From Chaenocephalus aceratus (Eukaryota; Chordata; Actinopteri; Perciformes; Channichthyidae), in NCBI GenBank assembly GCA_023974075.1, contig CM043788.1:31711054-31775053 (forward strand): 64,000 bases of DNA, read 5' to 3'. The notes below the pieces were generated by a model, which worked only from the letters and a program-made list of their open reading frames with translations, searched no databases and was not told where the DNA came from. Every line of letters begins with the position of its first letter. Position 1 is the first letter of the stretch. Both the position numbers and the translations under genes were made by a program. Of this stretch, positions 34,031-47,000 are shown one piece after another.

Positions 34031-35690
34031 TGCTATACCACATTGCCCTTCATTGGAGGTATAATGAGCTGCACTAAACTACAGTGAGATTGTTTCAGGC
34101 TGTGTTGAGAGACCCAAACACTGGACAGCAAAGGGGAGCAGGATGGATCGATCAGCACCATCATCAAGGACTGCATGAGTTGTGAGGGTTCTGTCTCCGT
34201 TGTGGAGAAGTACATTGACCATTTTCAACATGACTTTATGGGAGCGGTTAGGTTTGTCCATGTAGAGAAGCTCTGAGGAGGGGGATGTGTACATCACTGT
34301 AGCTGATTTGTTTGAATTAAAGTCATGGAGAATAGTCAAGTGAATGTCCTTGCATAAATTACATGGCCTCTTTAAGGTGCATTTGTCCATTTTATGGATT
34401 CTTCCTCATTTAATGCATCTGCCTTTCTCTTTGATCCATTTTGAAATGTTCATTTTGGAGAGTGCTTTGAATTCTGTGCATGAACCAAGGAAATGGTCTC
34501 TAACGTTACAGTAGGGGCAGTAGGGCTTAGGCCTTTCGACATTCATCCTTTCTTTGGTGTAGTATATATGGTGTGCCATCCATTTCAGATGCTGTTGAGA
34601 GGTAGATAGAGGAGACTTGTCGGGGGGACTGGCGTTCCTTTCCAGTCCATGGTTTCTCCTGTCTGTGGAGCTCAACAGCTCTCTCTGCGATGCGTTTAAC
34701 TCTGGATTTCAACTGTAGCCATTTTGATAGGTCAAGGAAGGTATAGGTTTGGGTTGCTTGTGCAGTTAGAATGCCACGATTAATGCAGTGCTCAACAAAT
34801 CCATCTCTGTACTGCACAGGGAGTTTACTGAGGAGTCTGTCCACATGGGAACAACATCTTAATTCACACCCATCAGGACCCTCTAGGGACAGCAGTATTC
34901 CAACCAGAGCATGGATAGACAGGGACAGATTATCAAAGGCTTCCACGTCAATAATGCGAATAATGGGGGCATTTAGTATTTCACCTATTTCTCTCTGAAC
35001 TAGCAGCCTTGGCTGACCATACTTTTCTTTGAGTGCTAAGAGGGCAGTGGAATATGGTCTTGGGTCATGCATGCTGGATCTGGCTAATTTGCTAGCTCCT
35101 GGGTGCTGAACATGTTCCAAGAGTATTTGGTATGTATACTGCTCTGTAAGATGGGGATGATTGTCAAGGATATTGTCGAGGGCCATTTTCATGATGGCAA
35201 AATCCTTCTCTCGACCACTTTTGAACACAGGGATAGAGGGTCTTGGTATACCATAAGCAGCGGCTATCAACAGATCTGTAACATTTGGGAATTGAACATG
35301 CGGGTAAACAGATTGTTGCTGGGAGGATACGGCTTGCGTTGGCTGTAGACTACCAGTAAAGGTAGTTGTTATTGTTAGGGGCTTCAGCCGTGACCGGGTT
35401 CACAGGTCCATGGTGAATAGAAAGGGCGCGGGGCATTACTGTAGCAGATGCAGGGTGAAAGGACGAAGGTAAAGCTTGGCCAGCCACATGGGGAGTTGAC
35501 GTTGCTGCAGTTTCAGCAGTAGCTGCTGAGGGAAGAGAGGGAGCCTGGGCGGTGTATAAGCTTTGCTGTATTGGTTGAGGCCTGGGAATGATTTGGGAGG
35601 CCTTAGGTAGTCCTCTGGAAAGACTAAGTTGGGGAAGCAGGGGAGCTAAATGAGAACGAGAGTCAGCATACAGTATGTCAAGTTTAGGGG
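34031..35690 (-). pseudogene. BEL/Pao gag and protease remnant
   Basis: Minus strand. The frame at 35,270-34,527 matches the BEL gag domain (DUF1759-like), containing YGQPRLLVQREIGEI. 34,406-34,675 carries a CCHC zinc knuckle (CPYCNVRDHFLGSC). 34,079-34,390 contains the aspartic protease motif HAVLDDGADRS. Frames are broken between these parts. No LTR adjoins; the right edge at about 35,690 abuts retroviral pol, so the element either inserted there or was joined by rearrangement. Confidence 0.85.
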
Positions 35691-35699
35691 GGGCAGGAG

Positions 35700-36890
35700 A
35701 TTAGAGCCGGAAATTAGAGCCATGCTTCTGTACCAAGATGCCCGTTGCAAAGCCCCCCTTTTCATGGACGTGCAGGTGAAACGGCTAATGGTAATCAGGG
35801 AGCCCCAGGGCAGGAGCTGATGTCAGGGCACGCTTTAAGTCCTGAAAATCTGTGTGCATGTCCTCAGACCATTGAACAATGTTAGGAGCAGCCTGCAGAG
35901 TGGCAGCCTGCAGAGTGGCAGCACGCAGGACAGAGTCCATAGCAGCGTACTCGTATATCCAATGTCTGCAATAATTTGCCATGCCCAAAAAAGAAAGCAT
36001 GTCCTTCTTTGTGCGGGGTGGTGCCACTTTGTTCAAAAGACAAATCCTTGCTGGCGAGAGGAGTCTGTGTCCATCCCTCAGAATGTGACCCAGATACGTG
36101 ACCTCAGTCTGGCAGTACTGCAACTTAGCCAGGGATGCTCTGTGTCCGCATTCAGAAAGTCTTTTCATGAGCAGAATGGAGTCGATGCGACATGCGTCCA
36201 TGTTGGGAGAAGCTAACAACAGGTCATCTGCGTACTGAAGCAAGGTGCTACCTCCTGTAAGGACCAAAGTGTCCAGATCTCTCTTAACCGCTGCTGCGTA
36301 CACAGTAGGCGATTCAACATACCCCTGTGGGAGGCGCGTGTATGTGATTTGTTTATCTTTAAAAGTAAATGCAAACAGATACTGGCTGTCTGGATGCAGA
36401 GGAACAGAGAAAAATGCTGAACACAAATCAATGACTGTATAATATTTTGAATCTGGCGGCAAGGACGCAAGGATCGAATTAGTGTCAGGCACTATAGGAG
36501 CTGTCGGAATGACAATAGCGTTAACAGCTTGCAAATCTTGGACAAAACGCCACTCATCAGGGCGATTGTGTTTAGGTATGGGCAGAATTGGGGTATTACA
36601 CGGGCTGGTCTCAATACGCCCTGATCGAGCAGAGATTGGATGACTCCTTCAATTCCCAAAATGGCTCTATGGGGTAAATTGTACTGTCTGATAGCTGGCA
36701 ATCTGGCATTGGCTTTAAGTGTGACTCTGTGTGGAGGGGCTGAACAAACAAACCCCACATGATTCTTGTGTTTAGCCCATAATGTGGCCGGAACCTCAGA
36801 AAAATCTGAGGCGGGTCCATATTGCGTGAGTGCAGGTGGCTGTAAATGAAGAAATGTGCTTTGAGGGAGAGAAATTAGCTCAGAGAGATG
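35700..36890 (-). pseudogene. Endogenous retroviral reverse transcriptase
   Basis: Minus strand. The frame at 36,534-35,785 carries the retroviral reverse transcriptase order, with YTRLPQGYVESP and the catalytic LLQYADDLLLA. Upstream coding lies in another frame (36,492-36,890). A TAG at about 35,783 is followed by the start of RNase H-like sequence, which then ends at the BEL junction. Connection and integrase domains are absent. Related to gamma/epsilon-type fish ERVs (inference). Confidence 0.88.
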
Positions 36891-36922
36891 CAGCATGTAA
36901 TGCTGTTCTCCGAGGTTAATTA

Positions 36923-36926
<4 letters not shown>

Positions 36927-36976
<50 letters not shown>

Positions 36977-37130
36977 GTGTGTGTGTGTGGTGTGTGTGTG
37001 TGTGTGTGAGTGTGTGTGTGTGTGTGTGAGTGAGTGAGTGAGTGAGTGAGTGAGTGAGTGAGTGAGTGAGTGAGTGAGTGAGTGAGTGAGTGAGTGAGTG
37101 AGTGAGTGAGTGAGTGAGTGAGTGAGTGAG
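36927..37130. repeat. TG and TGAG microsatellites within retroviral pro-pol
   Basis: Imperfect TG repeats (36,927-37,024) adjoin about 26 perfect TGAG units (37,025-37,130). They sit between protease and reverse transcriptase and keep two minus-strand frames open, coding Leu-Thr-His-Ser repeats. Confidence 0.95.
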
Positions 37131-37851
37131 GAGCTGTTGCAGCTTCCAGCTGAGCACTTCCTAAAGTGACCGCTAGTGTGAGGTGAGGAATCATTTCTGC
37201 AGCATAAAGAGCCTGCTGTGTGGTTGTGAGCCTCAGGGGCAATGCGCACCCCTGGGGTCCTACAAATAGAAACTGCTCACATTCCAACTGATCTGAGCTG
37301 TTGCAAAAACCTCTTACTGATAGCGCATAGTCATCTGATGGGTTAAAAGCAGCTGTGCAGTGACAATTCAACACAGGCCGCAAAAGGGACATTAAGGAAG
37401 CACACACAGGGGAAATGCTAGCAATTTTCTGAATTCCTGTTGTTGAGAAAACAGAAATCATGTTGAAATCTGGAAATGACCAACAATAAAGGTTGTCTTG
37501 AGATGATTGAATGAATTGGACAGCTTGATAGACTTTGCTGTCAGGAATAGTCAAAAACAATCCGTCTGGAGTGCAATGTATTGTTGCCTGTAATTTACAA
37601 AGCAAATCTCTGCCCATTAGATTAATAGGACTTCCATCTGAAATAATGAAAGAGTGTTGGACATGTGATCCTTCGATTGAAACATTAGTACTCTCTGAAA
37701 TGGGCTCGGACATAGGAATGCCAGAAACTCCCATTGTTGTAACAAAATGATTAGTTGCTTCACACACTTTCTCCTTAGTACGCACTGCTGACAATGTTGC
37801 TCCGCTGTCAATCAAAATATCTACCGCCTTACCACTAAAATCAACGGGCAT
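37131..37851 (-). pseudogene. Endogenous retroviral protease region
   Basis: The minus-strand frame has the aspartic protease active site LIDSGATLSAV and the later flap/dimer element INLMGRDLLCK, typical of retroviral proteases. Its downstream end runs into a TGAG expansion, after which the pol frame changes. Confidence 0.85.
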
Positions 37852-37919
37852 AATCGGATCTTCACGCGGGTTATTGGAAAGGCGAATTGTTGCTGCTTGA
37901 ATGGGGAAATGCTGTGAGT

Positions 37920-39100
37920 TTGATCCTATTTCTCCATGGCCTCCCTATCGTCTATTAAATTGACTTTGCTGACCGTTTTGCCCCTGTTGAGCCTGCCTGT
38001 CGTAGTGACTGGTAAGGGAAGGGGGGGGCAATAATGCAGGATGGCGGGGGGGCTGGGGGAGAGCAGGCAAGGATTGTGTATTCTGCTGCGCTCCCCACCG
38101 TCTTTCGCACTGCCCCGCCCAGTGGTCCGTTGCACCGCAAACATGACATGGCATCAACTTTTTGGAATGTTTGTTCTGCTGCTGTCTGCCCTTGTCTTGA
38201 TAACCCTGTGATCTTCCCTGATTTTGATACTGCTGTGTGCGGTTTTGTCCCTGAAACTGCTGGGAGTTATCCGCACTCTGATAAGCCTGTGTATTTTGAG
38301 GCAACTTTTGCACCAGCTGGGCAATTCTGGGGGTCAGAAATATCTGACTTCTACAGTATGCAACGCGCGCATTGTGGCTATTGTAAGTGTCCAGGTTTTA
38401 ATTTGCCAGTCCGGAGTAGCCATCATATAGGCTTGAGCTGTTTCAGGGATTACATTATGTAACTCTGTATGGCGAACAAATCATTGCCCTCCCTTTTAAT
38501 GCCCGCATTATTATCCCACACTGTCATGAAACGCTGGAGAAATTCTGGGACAGTTTCTGTTGGGTTCTGTACGCAAGCCATCACTTGCGAAAAATCTGTG
38601 TGAGTCTTAGCGCATGTTTTAATAGCCAAAGCAGCTACGGTCTGGATCCACATATCACGCGTCTGTGTCTGAGGCCAGTCACCTGCAGGCGTACAGTCAG
38701 GGAATTTAAACTCGTCCCTGCACGTGGGCCAATCTGCTTTGTATGTTAGGATTATCAGCTGTTTAACATCATGAACCAAACAGTTATAAACTGAGCAGAC
38801 ATTAGTCAACCACGACAGATACTCATCTAGGCTTTTAGTGGGACTGGGAGCGTGATTAGTGACTTCCATGACCTCAGCAGGTGTCCAAGGCTTATAAACT
38901 GGAACTTCTCCTATCAGAATTTTCGGTGCGGTCACAGCTCCAGCAGAATTATTATTCTGAGATGTTTGCAGTCTCGTGATAATTCTATGCGGGACATACT
39001 TTTTAAAACTGCTGCCGTATAGGCTAGTGACAATGGCCCCAACATTTTGAGATACCCCTCCCGGAGTTAGGACAAAACACAACTTACTTTTTCCTCATCT
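37920..39100 (-). pseudogene. Endogenous retroviral gag (capsid and nucleocapsid)
   Basis: Minus strand. 39,082-38,450 has a capsid-like domain with a major homology-like region (VQNPTETVPEFLQRF). 38,313-37,945 is Gln-rich and carries one CCHC knuckle (CHVCGATDHWAGQC). The two frames are offset by a shift near 38,400. The matrix part and 5' LTR are missing: similarity ends at about 39,100. Confidence 0.85.
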
Positions 39101-39700
39101 CTAAGGCCTCCCATACATGAAATACATTTTTGTATACAAATATTTTACTGCAAAAGTGGTGAAATTGATATATAAAGTTAGACACCCCAAACTAAAAATA
39201 AAGGCTGGCCGTCTGGGGGTTGAGGCATAACAACTCATATAGATTCACAATGGAAGGTCTGATAGGTTTCAAACTTGGCATACATGAGGTCAGGACATCT
39301 CTCTGCATTATCAAAAAGACTGAATGTCAATATCTTAATGTAAATTGGAGATACAGTCATTTGAACACATACTTACAATAGGAGGAAATGTATCTATGTA
39401 GAATGATCTCTTTGTAGTGACCCTGACATGGATTGCCATAGCAACACATACTGTATGAGGGCTTGTTGGAAAGGTGTGGTTCTATTGAATCAGCAATAAT
39501 AATTATGTAAAGGTAGCTTGCATACTAATGGAGTTATGTCACTAAACGTATAAGGTGTCCCAAATGGGGAAAATATGAAATAGTCCTAATTAAATCTATA
39601 GTATCATCAATTAGTTTTATTTTGACTTCACTTATCAGGGGTGGAAAATATTAACAAATTATCTTGAGTAGAAGTCCCTAAAAGGTATGACAACTTGAGA
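39101..39700. other. AT-rich sequence, nothing recognised
   Basis: No coding frame or repeat boundary identified. Confidence 0.4.
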
Positions 39701-39703
39701 ATT

Positions 39704-39705
<2 letters not shown>

Positions 39706-39744
<39 letters not shown>
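39706..39744. repeat. TAA microsatellite
   Basis: About 13 units of AAT. Confidence 0.95.
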
Positions 39745-39745
<1 letters not shown>

Positions 39746-39847
39746 CCATAATTGTTATTTTTTTAAGTAAAATATTGCAACTTCAACATTAGTGCAGAGA
39801 AAATGCAGGCCTAAAATGCAATAGAACTACTAACGAAGTAGTAGTTG

Positions 39848-40140
39848 GACATCAGCTCGTCGCGGGCGATGTTGGTGGTCAGAAACTGATCCACTAAGAA
39901 CTGCAACACCTTGATTTTACTCTCAAGAGGACCATAAGGATACTCATCCACTTCCTGATAGGGCAGAACGTGATGGTACTCCCGGTCACTCTCGCAGTAC
40001 GCGCGCAAAACCTCCGGCCACGTCATGCCGTCGATAAAATACAGAGTGGAGTTGACGCTGTCTTTGAGGTCGGCGGGGCCAACGTGGTGTTGGAGGTGTC
40101 TTCTTCACGTAGGATGACCTTCAAGAGGGCAATATGTCTC
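39848..40140 (-). pseudogene. BPTF-like DDT-region fragment
   Basis: Minus strand. The frame reads MTWPEVLRAYCESDREYHHV and later KIKVLQFLVDQFLTTNIARD, very close to the DDT region of the chromatin remodeller BPTF (NURF subunit). Upstream, REEDTSNTT is also conserved but in another frame, so a base or two is lost between 40,060 and 40,090. It stops abruptly after ARDELMS. No flanking BPTF exons or introns were seen. Most likely a retrocopy or duplicated exon fragment; a stray functional exon is unlikely given the frameshift. Confidence 0.75.
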
Positions 40141-40228
40141 TATGTAATGTATTGTCTTTTATCTATGTAATGTCTTGTCTTTTATCTGGACCCTGAGTAA
40201 TAAAGTTTTCATTCATTCATTCATTCAC
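40141..40228 (+). repeat. LINE 3' tail
   Basis: GGACCCTGAGTAATAAAGTT followed by TTCA repeats: a typical fish retroposon tail, next to the BPTF-like fragment. Confidence 0.6.
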
Positions 40229-43200
40229 TAGAAATCTAATAAAAAATTCCACAATTTAGGATTTTCCAGAGAGGGTTATTTGTGAATAAACGACCCTCCG
40301 GAGAGTTTGCAATCAACGGGACCATGTTGTTTCTTACACGACCACTAGAGGTGCTACACTTTAAAATGTGTTTTTTGTAGGAGGAGAGGCTGGTTTAAAG
40401 GCCTGTCTGTCCCAGTGTTTATTTGTCAGTCCATCGTCTCCTCCATGTCTCTTTGGTATGGTTCTTCAAGTCATAGTCCCTGGTTTCTCTCTCTCTCTCT
40501 CTCTCTCTCTGAATCTGGATTGACTTGTGTGCCTTCCTGGATTTGCTACTCATGTTTCTTGTGTCATACCGGTTTGTTACTTGTTTTGTTTACCTTTCCT
40601 TTGTTTTACGTTGCCTGCTCTATTCAGTCTTTTTTTATCAGCTTTCCTTTTATTAAAGGTCACCTTAAGTTTGCTTTACCTGCTTCCCCATTGTATTCTG
40701 CGTTTGTGTCCTTCTCCCTACCCCCACCTCGGTGTCAACAATTGTTTCACTTTCACTGTACCAAAGTGAACAGGGAGGTCAAATGATATTGTGACACATT
40801 TATTTCTAAAACCTCATAGATATATGAAATAAATAAATGTCCCATATTTTCAATGTAATTCGGATCAGAATGCCCCGAACTATGACCAATAAGTAAAACG
40901 TATTTTACAGTAGAGTCTGAGAAAATGTTACCTTAATATACAATGTAGCATGCATATTTCTTTTTTGAATTGTCATTAGTAAAAATTATCTTAATAAAGT
41001 CTAGCAGTACCATTTTCATATAGCATGCATCACATATACGGACAGGAAAAAGCCTTTCAGTGCTCAGTGTTGAGGGAAATGAATAGGATACATGAATTAG
41101 TTAAATAAATCAATAAATATAGGGTGCAAAGGAAATGCAATTAGGCAGAATGTAATTTCATTTAACACATATATAAATCAAATTGCAATTAATAAATAAA
41201 ACCCACAAGGGGAAATAAAAGCTTATTCCAGATTTTTCTTATACAGCATTTGGATTTATAAACTAATAAATTGCCTCAAAAAGCATTAGAGAAGTTCTTC
41301 CAGGAGGGGCAGCCATGCAATAGATATCTTGAGTACGGAGTAGACACAAATACAATGTACAATATATATATATATATATATATATATTGTAAATAAATAA
41401 GGATGCATTGTCCCATTGCTTCCTTATTTTCCCCTCACTTCTCACTGATCTATTGGTAAAAGTCATGAGTGTCACCTGATAAGGTGTGCTGTGCCCCCCC
41501 CCCCCCCCCCCCCCGCCCCCTGGAGTAACGTTATCCATGCAGTTAGCAGGCGGAGGGGAGAGCGGGCCGGGGGAGGAGAAGATGGAGTACGGCTCCTCCC
41601 TCTCTGTCTCAGGGTGACAAGGCTTCTCCTCTACACCTTCGCATTCGTCTAATGAGGTGATAAAGTGAATGAATGAGGCATGAAAGGAGACATGCTGCTG
41701 AGGCCAGAGTGTTCCCAAGATGCCACTCCCCACAACCTTTTCCTCCTCTGTATTTTGAGGACAGTAGGGGGAAAATGCTCACAGGAGGATGAGGCAATTT
41801 CTGCAATGTGTCTGCAACTATCAGTCCTGTGTGACATGCATCACGCCTACATATGATTTGTCTTTGTTACACTGAGGTGTGGAACAGGAGGGAGGATCAT
41901 TAGGGAGGGGAATCTTTACCTCAATCCAACACTTCCCTCATTCTGGTAGTTTTGAGTTAAATCGCAACAAAAGACAAATGCCTTCCAGTCCTCCCAAAAA
42001 ACACCCGACTTAACTTGGCGAATAAAGGAACAAAAGAAAACCCTTTAACTTTGACTGTTCAGCCATGTAAATGTTTCAGATTATTTGTCATGCAAAGAAA
42101 CACATTCAAAGCCTTTTTCTCAAGCAGCATGTGCAATCATTCTGAGAGATACCGGTGGAGTATGCCAAGCAGATTTATTAGGTGAAATTTCATTCAGACG
42201 AGTTAATCAAGGAAACACAGAAGCAGAATTACTTCCTTCAAGAGAAAAGCAGAAGAATTGCTGGATATTTGAAACTCTGTTTTCACATTTGCTCTCCATT
42301 ACTGTAGGTCCTTGTTAGGTTTCATGCAGCTTATCTTCCTGAGACAGAGGACATTTGTTTCAAGTGAATGCATTTATAATGTTTTGACAAGCAATATTAA
42401 AGCAAAGCGTTGTAGTTTTAATTAGCAATGTTAGATTTGAATGAACTTGGCATTGAATTGTTTTGGAGAAGATAGATTGTGAGTGTCTCATGATCAGTCA
42501 TAAAGCATTGAACAAATGAAATGCAGCCAATGGCTCATCAATCCTTTCCAACAAAAAGCCAGGAGGTATTAATGACTAATAGAGTTACCTGAGTCACTCT
42601 CTCCTTGATATTTATATTGATGTCATTGCAATCACATTTGTTAGTTTCATTCATAATGGGAAATTCTGAAACAATGTCTTGCGGCTGGAGGGGTAAGTAA
42701 AGGTCTCGCTGTCACAGAGCTACCGCAGATTAGTGTACTTTCTGGAAATAATGACTTTCTGCTAACAATATCCCAGTGAACAGATTGGCGGATCATCTGT
42801 AGCCAAGACAGACAGTAGATCATATCCTCGTGTTGGCACCGGGGGGCTTCAGTGGAGCTCAGGCATATTAACCAAATCCTCACACACGCAAACTAACGGA
42901 ATCATCAGGCGAAAAGGATCTAAAAAACACGAATTAGGTTTGTAGTTGCTCCCAACTGGGATGTAAATATATGGCTTTGCAACAAAAAAAAAAAGGCACA
43001 TAGAGTGTATATGCAATGCTTAAATGCTGAATAAATAACAACCACTGAAGCTCAACTTTGAGATAACACTCTACCCGTGGAGCAGAAGTACAAGTGTTAA
43101 GCCCAGGAGGCAGGCCTGGTAGCAGGACGGAGGAGAGCTCCATTGGTATTCCTGTTCCAGCTGCATCCCCGAAGGCCGGCCCTCATAAATAATATGATAA

Positions 43201-43664
43201 TGCTGTATTTCCAGTTCTGCTGAGGTTAGCTGTATGGCAGGGGAGGAACAAAGCACCGTGCTATCAGAGTGACCCGAGGTGAGTGGCAGGGATCGGCAGC
43301 CGGGGGTCCATCCGGGGGTGAGTGCGTTCTCCCCGCTACGTTGGACGGCTGAGAGCAAGAAGAGTGTTGACAAGTTTAATCAAACTGTGTCAAGCTTGAC
43401 AAGTGCAATATTGGGACTGTAACAAATGGCTGACAGGGGCCCATGTTTATGCAGGAAGCCCATCGCCGCTGGTACAGATCATTTACACGGGGTTTGGGGT
43501 CCGCTTGTTTAAGCAGAGGGTGTCTTAAGCTTCTCCTGTCTTGACCCAATCTTTCAAAAACAAATGCTGCTCCTGCCAGACAGGGTGTGAGAGTGGAAAC
43601 ATTGGATTTAACACTGCTATAGGGTGCAGAGGGGAAAGTACAGGTTCAGTTCCCTCTCACAGCT
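40229..43664. other. Intergenic or intronic single-copy-like sequence
   Basis: No supported exon. It includes a CT run near 40,487, an AT run at 41,361-41,388 and a C run at 41,494-41,514. Minus-strand frames at 41,263-41,837 and 43,071-43,373 are open but unlike any family I know. Confidence 0.45.
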
Positions 43665-44098
43665 AATAATAATAATTCCTTACATTTATTATAGCGCTTT
43701 TCCAGTGCTCAAAGCGCTTTACAGATACACATTACACATATTTTTGTTATACATGCAATGGTCACTACCCACGGGAACAAGTTCAGGCCCAAGGACACAA
43801 CGGCTTTACAGACGCAGCATCGGCGGGTTTCACCCCTTGATCTGATGATCATTGCACAGCGCACTGCGCCACACCGTCCATCTTCACGCCTCGAAGTCAT
43901 CGAGGCACTTTTACAAGTACACATTAGTATCATACATGTCCTGTGGACAATACCCCCAGGAGCAAATCCGGTGTGAAGTGTCTTGCCCAAGGACACAACG
44001 GCCTGACGCAGTGGCGGCAGGAGCAGGTTTCGAACTGGAGTTCCCCAGCACCCCCCTTGATCTGATGATCAGATGCACAGACCACTGCGCCACCCGTC
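43665..44098 (-). repeat. Tandem pair of tRNA-like SINE units
   Basis: Two roughly 215-bp units share CCCAAGGACACAACGGC and CCTTGATCTGATGATCA. The ends resemble tRNA-derived SINE sequence (GGTTTCGAACTGG in the second). The first unit begins with TTATAGCGCTTTTCCAGTGC and a TAA-rich tail. Confidence 0.6.
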
Positions 44099-47000
44099 CC
44101 TGAGCTGCAGCATTAAGAGGTGACTGCTCCCTGAAATCAACAGACACAGAGGGGGCTTTTGAAGAGAGAGTAACTGTTTCTGAGGTGAACAGCTACAACA
44201 GCATATTTTGACATCCGTATATTTATGCAGATTTCTACAGTTATGGCATTTTATATCTTTGAGCTCACTGTAAGGATGATATGGATGTTAACAGTGTATG
44301 TATAGTTATTGTATCCGAGACATATTTGTTATCTCCCCATCTGTCTTCCTCTCCTTCTTCCTCTCTCATATCTTCCTCTCTTTTCTTCGTAAGTCAGTGT
44401 TTGGGATATTTTTAATGCGGTGTTTGCATTCACTGTCAGGATTTTGTTCAACATGTCACCCTCGCACGCTATAGTGGAACGACTTAGATGTAAGGAATAT
44501 TTGCCACCGTAGATGGAATATATAAACTGTAATTGAATATAGTGCAGAGTGTTCCTTAGTGAAATTGTTTCGTATTTCACTGCTGTGATGAATATATTAT
44601 GTGGAGACACCTCTCCTGCTTAATACTTAACATTATTGAACTTGGAGGATAGCGCTCAGATACTTCTGTGCACTTCACCGGCGTATTTCTCCCAAACAAC
44701 AAGCCTCACACATTTTTATGATAGCTGAGAGAGCATCATCTTTATCACCACAATGATCACTCAAACTATTTTCAGGTCTTCAGGGGCTTTTTTATATTCA
44801 AAGCTGAAAAGGTACAGCTCCCCAATAAAGTATCAACATCTTTTTCTTCTTCTTAAGGATATTGATGTGTTTATACTGTCCCAAAAGAGCATTTAGAAAA
44901 TCCTCCCACAAAAACAAGTTGCCTCATGAGATTGTTCACCTCATTTCCAAAGTAATTTACATTGTGTCGCTCGTTTATGCGACAGTTAGTTTTGTTTATT
45001 TCAACATCATTCTTACATCATTGTTTTGGGTACACAGCACAGTTGATATGTTCTTGTTTCTAGCTTGCAATGACTCTGAATAATATCAGTCATCTTTAGT
45101 CTACTGAAACTTTGAAACAATAATTTATTTATGGTTGAAAATCTATCTGACCATGTGTAACATGTTTCACTTTGTCCTCATTTTCCTCTGCGCTGCCTTT
45201 ACATGACAAATCTCGGCTTGTTTCTATTCCCGTCTCCTACAGCTAATCCTTTCATGCCGAGAAAACATATTTGCATTTGAAGACATAATAGTCAGAACAA
45301 ATCAATAGACTAGCCTCATGATGTAGTTGCTCATCCATTTATAGCTCTCATTGATGCATTTGGTTGTTACCTCATTCAAAAGTTAGTGTGTATATATTTA
45401 AGAAGTCATTGTCTTTGAGTTATCAAGTTAGGAGACGTTGTACCGTAATGATGGTATGATTTCCAAATGTTGATATGTAGGCTACTATTCAAAACAAACT
45501 ATTAACAAAAAATTACCATTTACAGGACTTTTATTGCTACACTTAAGCTGATTTGTAACCATTTTCTGTAAGTGTCTATTGTCACATGAGAATGCAGAAT
45601 AGAAAAAGATACATATCCATAAATCCACTTGGTGGTCTAAGCCCTAGTTTGAACACTTCCTCTTGTAGCATTATAATACCACCATTGGCTTTTTGCTCGA
45701 CAGACCAACCCGCAGAGCCTTTTTCTATAATATGATGGTGCAGTGATCTGCCACAAACATTCGTGGGGAGCAGGGCCTGTGTGTGTGAGAGTTGATTTCT
45801 GCCTGCGGTGAGGGCAACACTCAAACCGCTTGATCGACAAAGTCTGCCTGGAGGCTCCATTTTCAGACTTCCTAAAAAAAGGGAGGAATTTACCTCACAG
45901 TGAGGACATGATGGAGAATTGTACCTTTGCAGTGGGTAAAACACCATGAGACTAATGCCAGCGTTAATATTGATCTGCTAAGAAAAAAAGTCATTCTTGT
46001 CTCGCCCTTGGAGTCGGAAACAAAGAAACCTGTTTCCTCCACTTTCCCACCCACTCAAGCTTGTGTACTGCTGTGCATAAGTAGCTGTTAAGGTACATTA
46101 AGTCAGATTTGTACCATCCCACAGCACAAAATGGCCATAACCAAGCTGTGTGTCTGTAGGGGTTTCATACTGTTGTGATTCATCTCAGCACCTAGCAATC
46201 TGCCTTTTAAAACTTATATTATGACCTTTTGCTCTTTTTTATGGATTAAAGCAAGCAGGCCTACGAGTAACAGGGCAGTGCTGCAGCAGAAAAAATGATT
46301 ATCTAATTATCTCCACTTGTAATATGTTACGGGACAAAGAAGTTTAATTGCATTCTTTGAGGAATCCACTCATAGCAATGTGAGCATGTTAAATCAAGCT
46401 TTATTAATGATTTTTGTTTTAGCAACTCATAGCGCATGGAAAAAGTCAAAGCAGATCAAAAACAGGACATGTTTACTTTTTCAATATTTAACCAAAAACA
46501 TGAGCTTTCACTATCCTTAACAGAGTTAAAATGTTTTTTTTGCCTACATTTAACCACAAGTGAAATTATATATTATTTCCCACTGAGCAAAGTGGACGAG
46601 TGCCTCAGGGCCTCGTAATTCCACGGGCTCTGTGGCTTTCCATGTGCAAACTGTTTATTTGAAAATGTATTTGGGTATGTGTACCTCATAACATTAACAT
46701 TAAGTGGCTGCTTTATTAAACCTGACCAACCTGTATTGAGGAGGTCATTGTGTCAAAATATAGTTTAAACACCATAATTATGACAGATTTAATGAAGGAT
46801 GGAGTTTTAAAGTGCTTCAAGGAATTAAGAATTGCAGCCAGCCATGTGTGAGACTTCAGATAATTGGTTCAGAGTAAACTTGAGGACACAGGTTCCAGGC
46901 ACACAAACTTTGACTAGGACTTTTGTTTGGTTTCCATGTGCGTCTTCATCAGAGTCAGACTAGTCTAAAGTCCTCTCTTCATGCAATTATGTCAGATGTG

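Noticed and set aside
41263..41837. Minus-strand ORF with acidic, proline-rich sequence
   Set aside because: Runs through AT and C microsatellites, has no family resemblance and no clear splice sites.
43071..43373. Minus-strand 100-codon ORF
   Set aside because: No recognisable domain; could be conserved non-coding DNA but nothing in the sequence alone supports a gene.
43980..44098. Functional tRNA gene
   Set aside because: Only a box-B-like stretch and SINE context; no full cloverleaf could be drawn.
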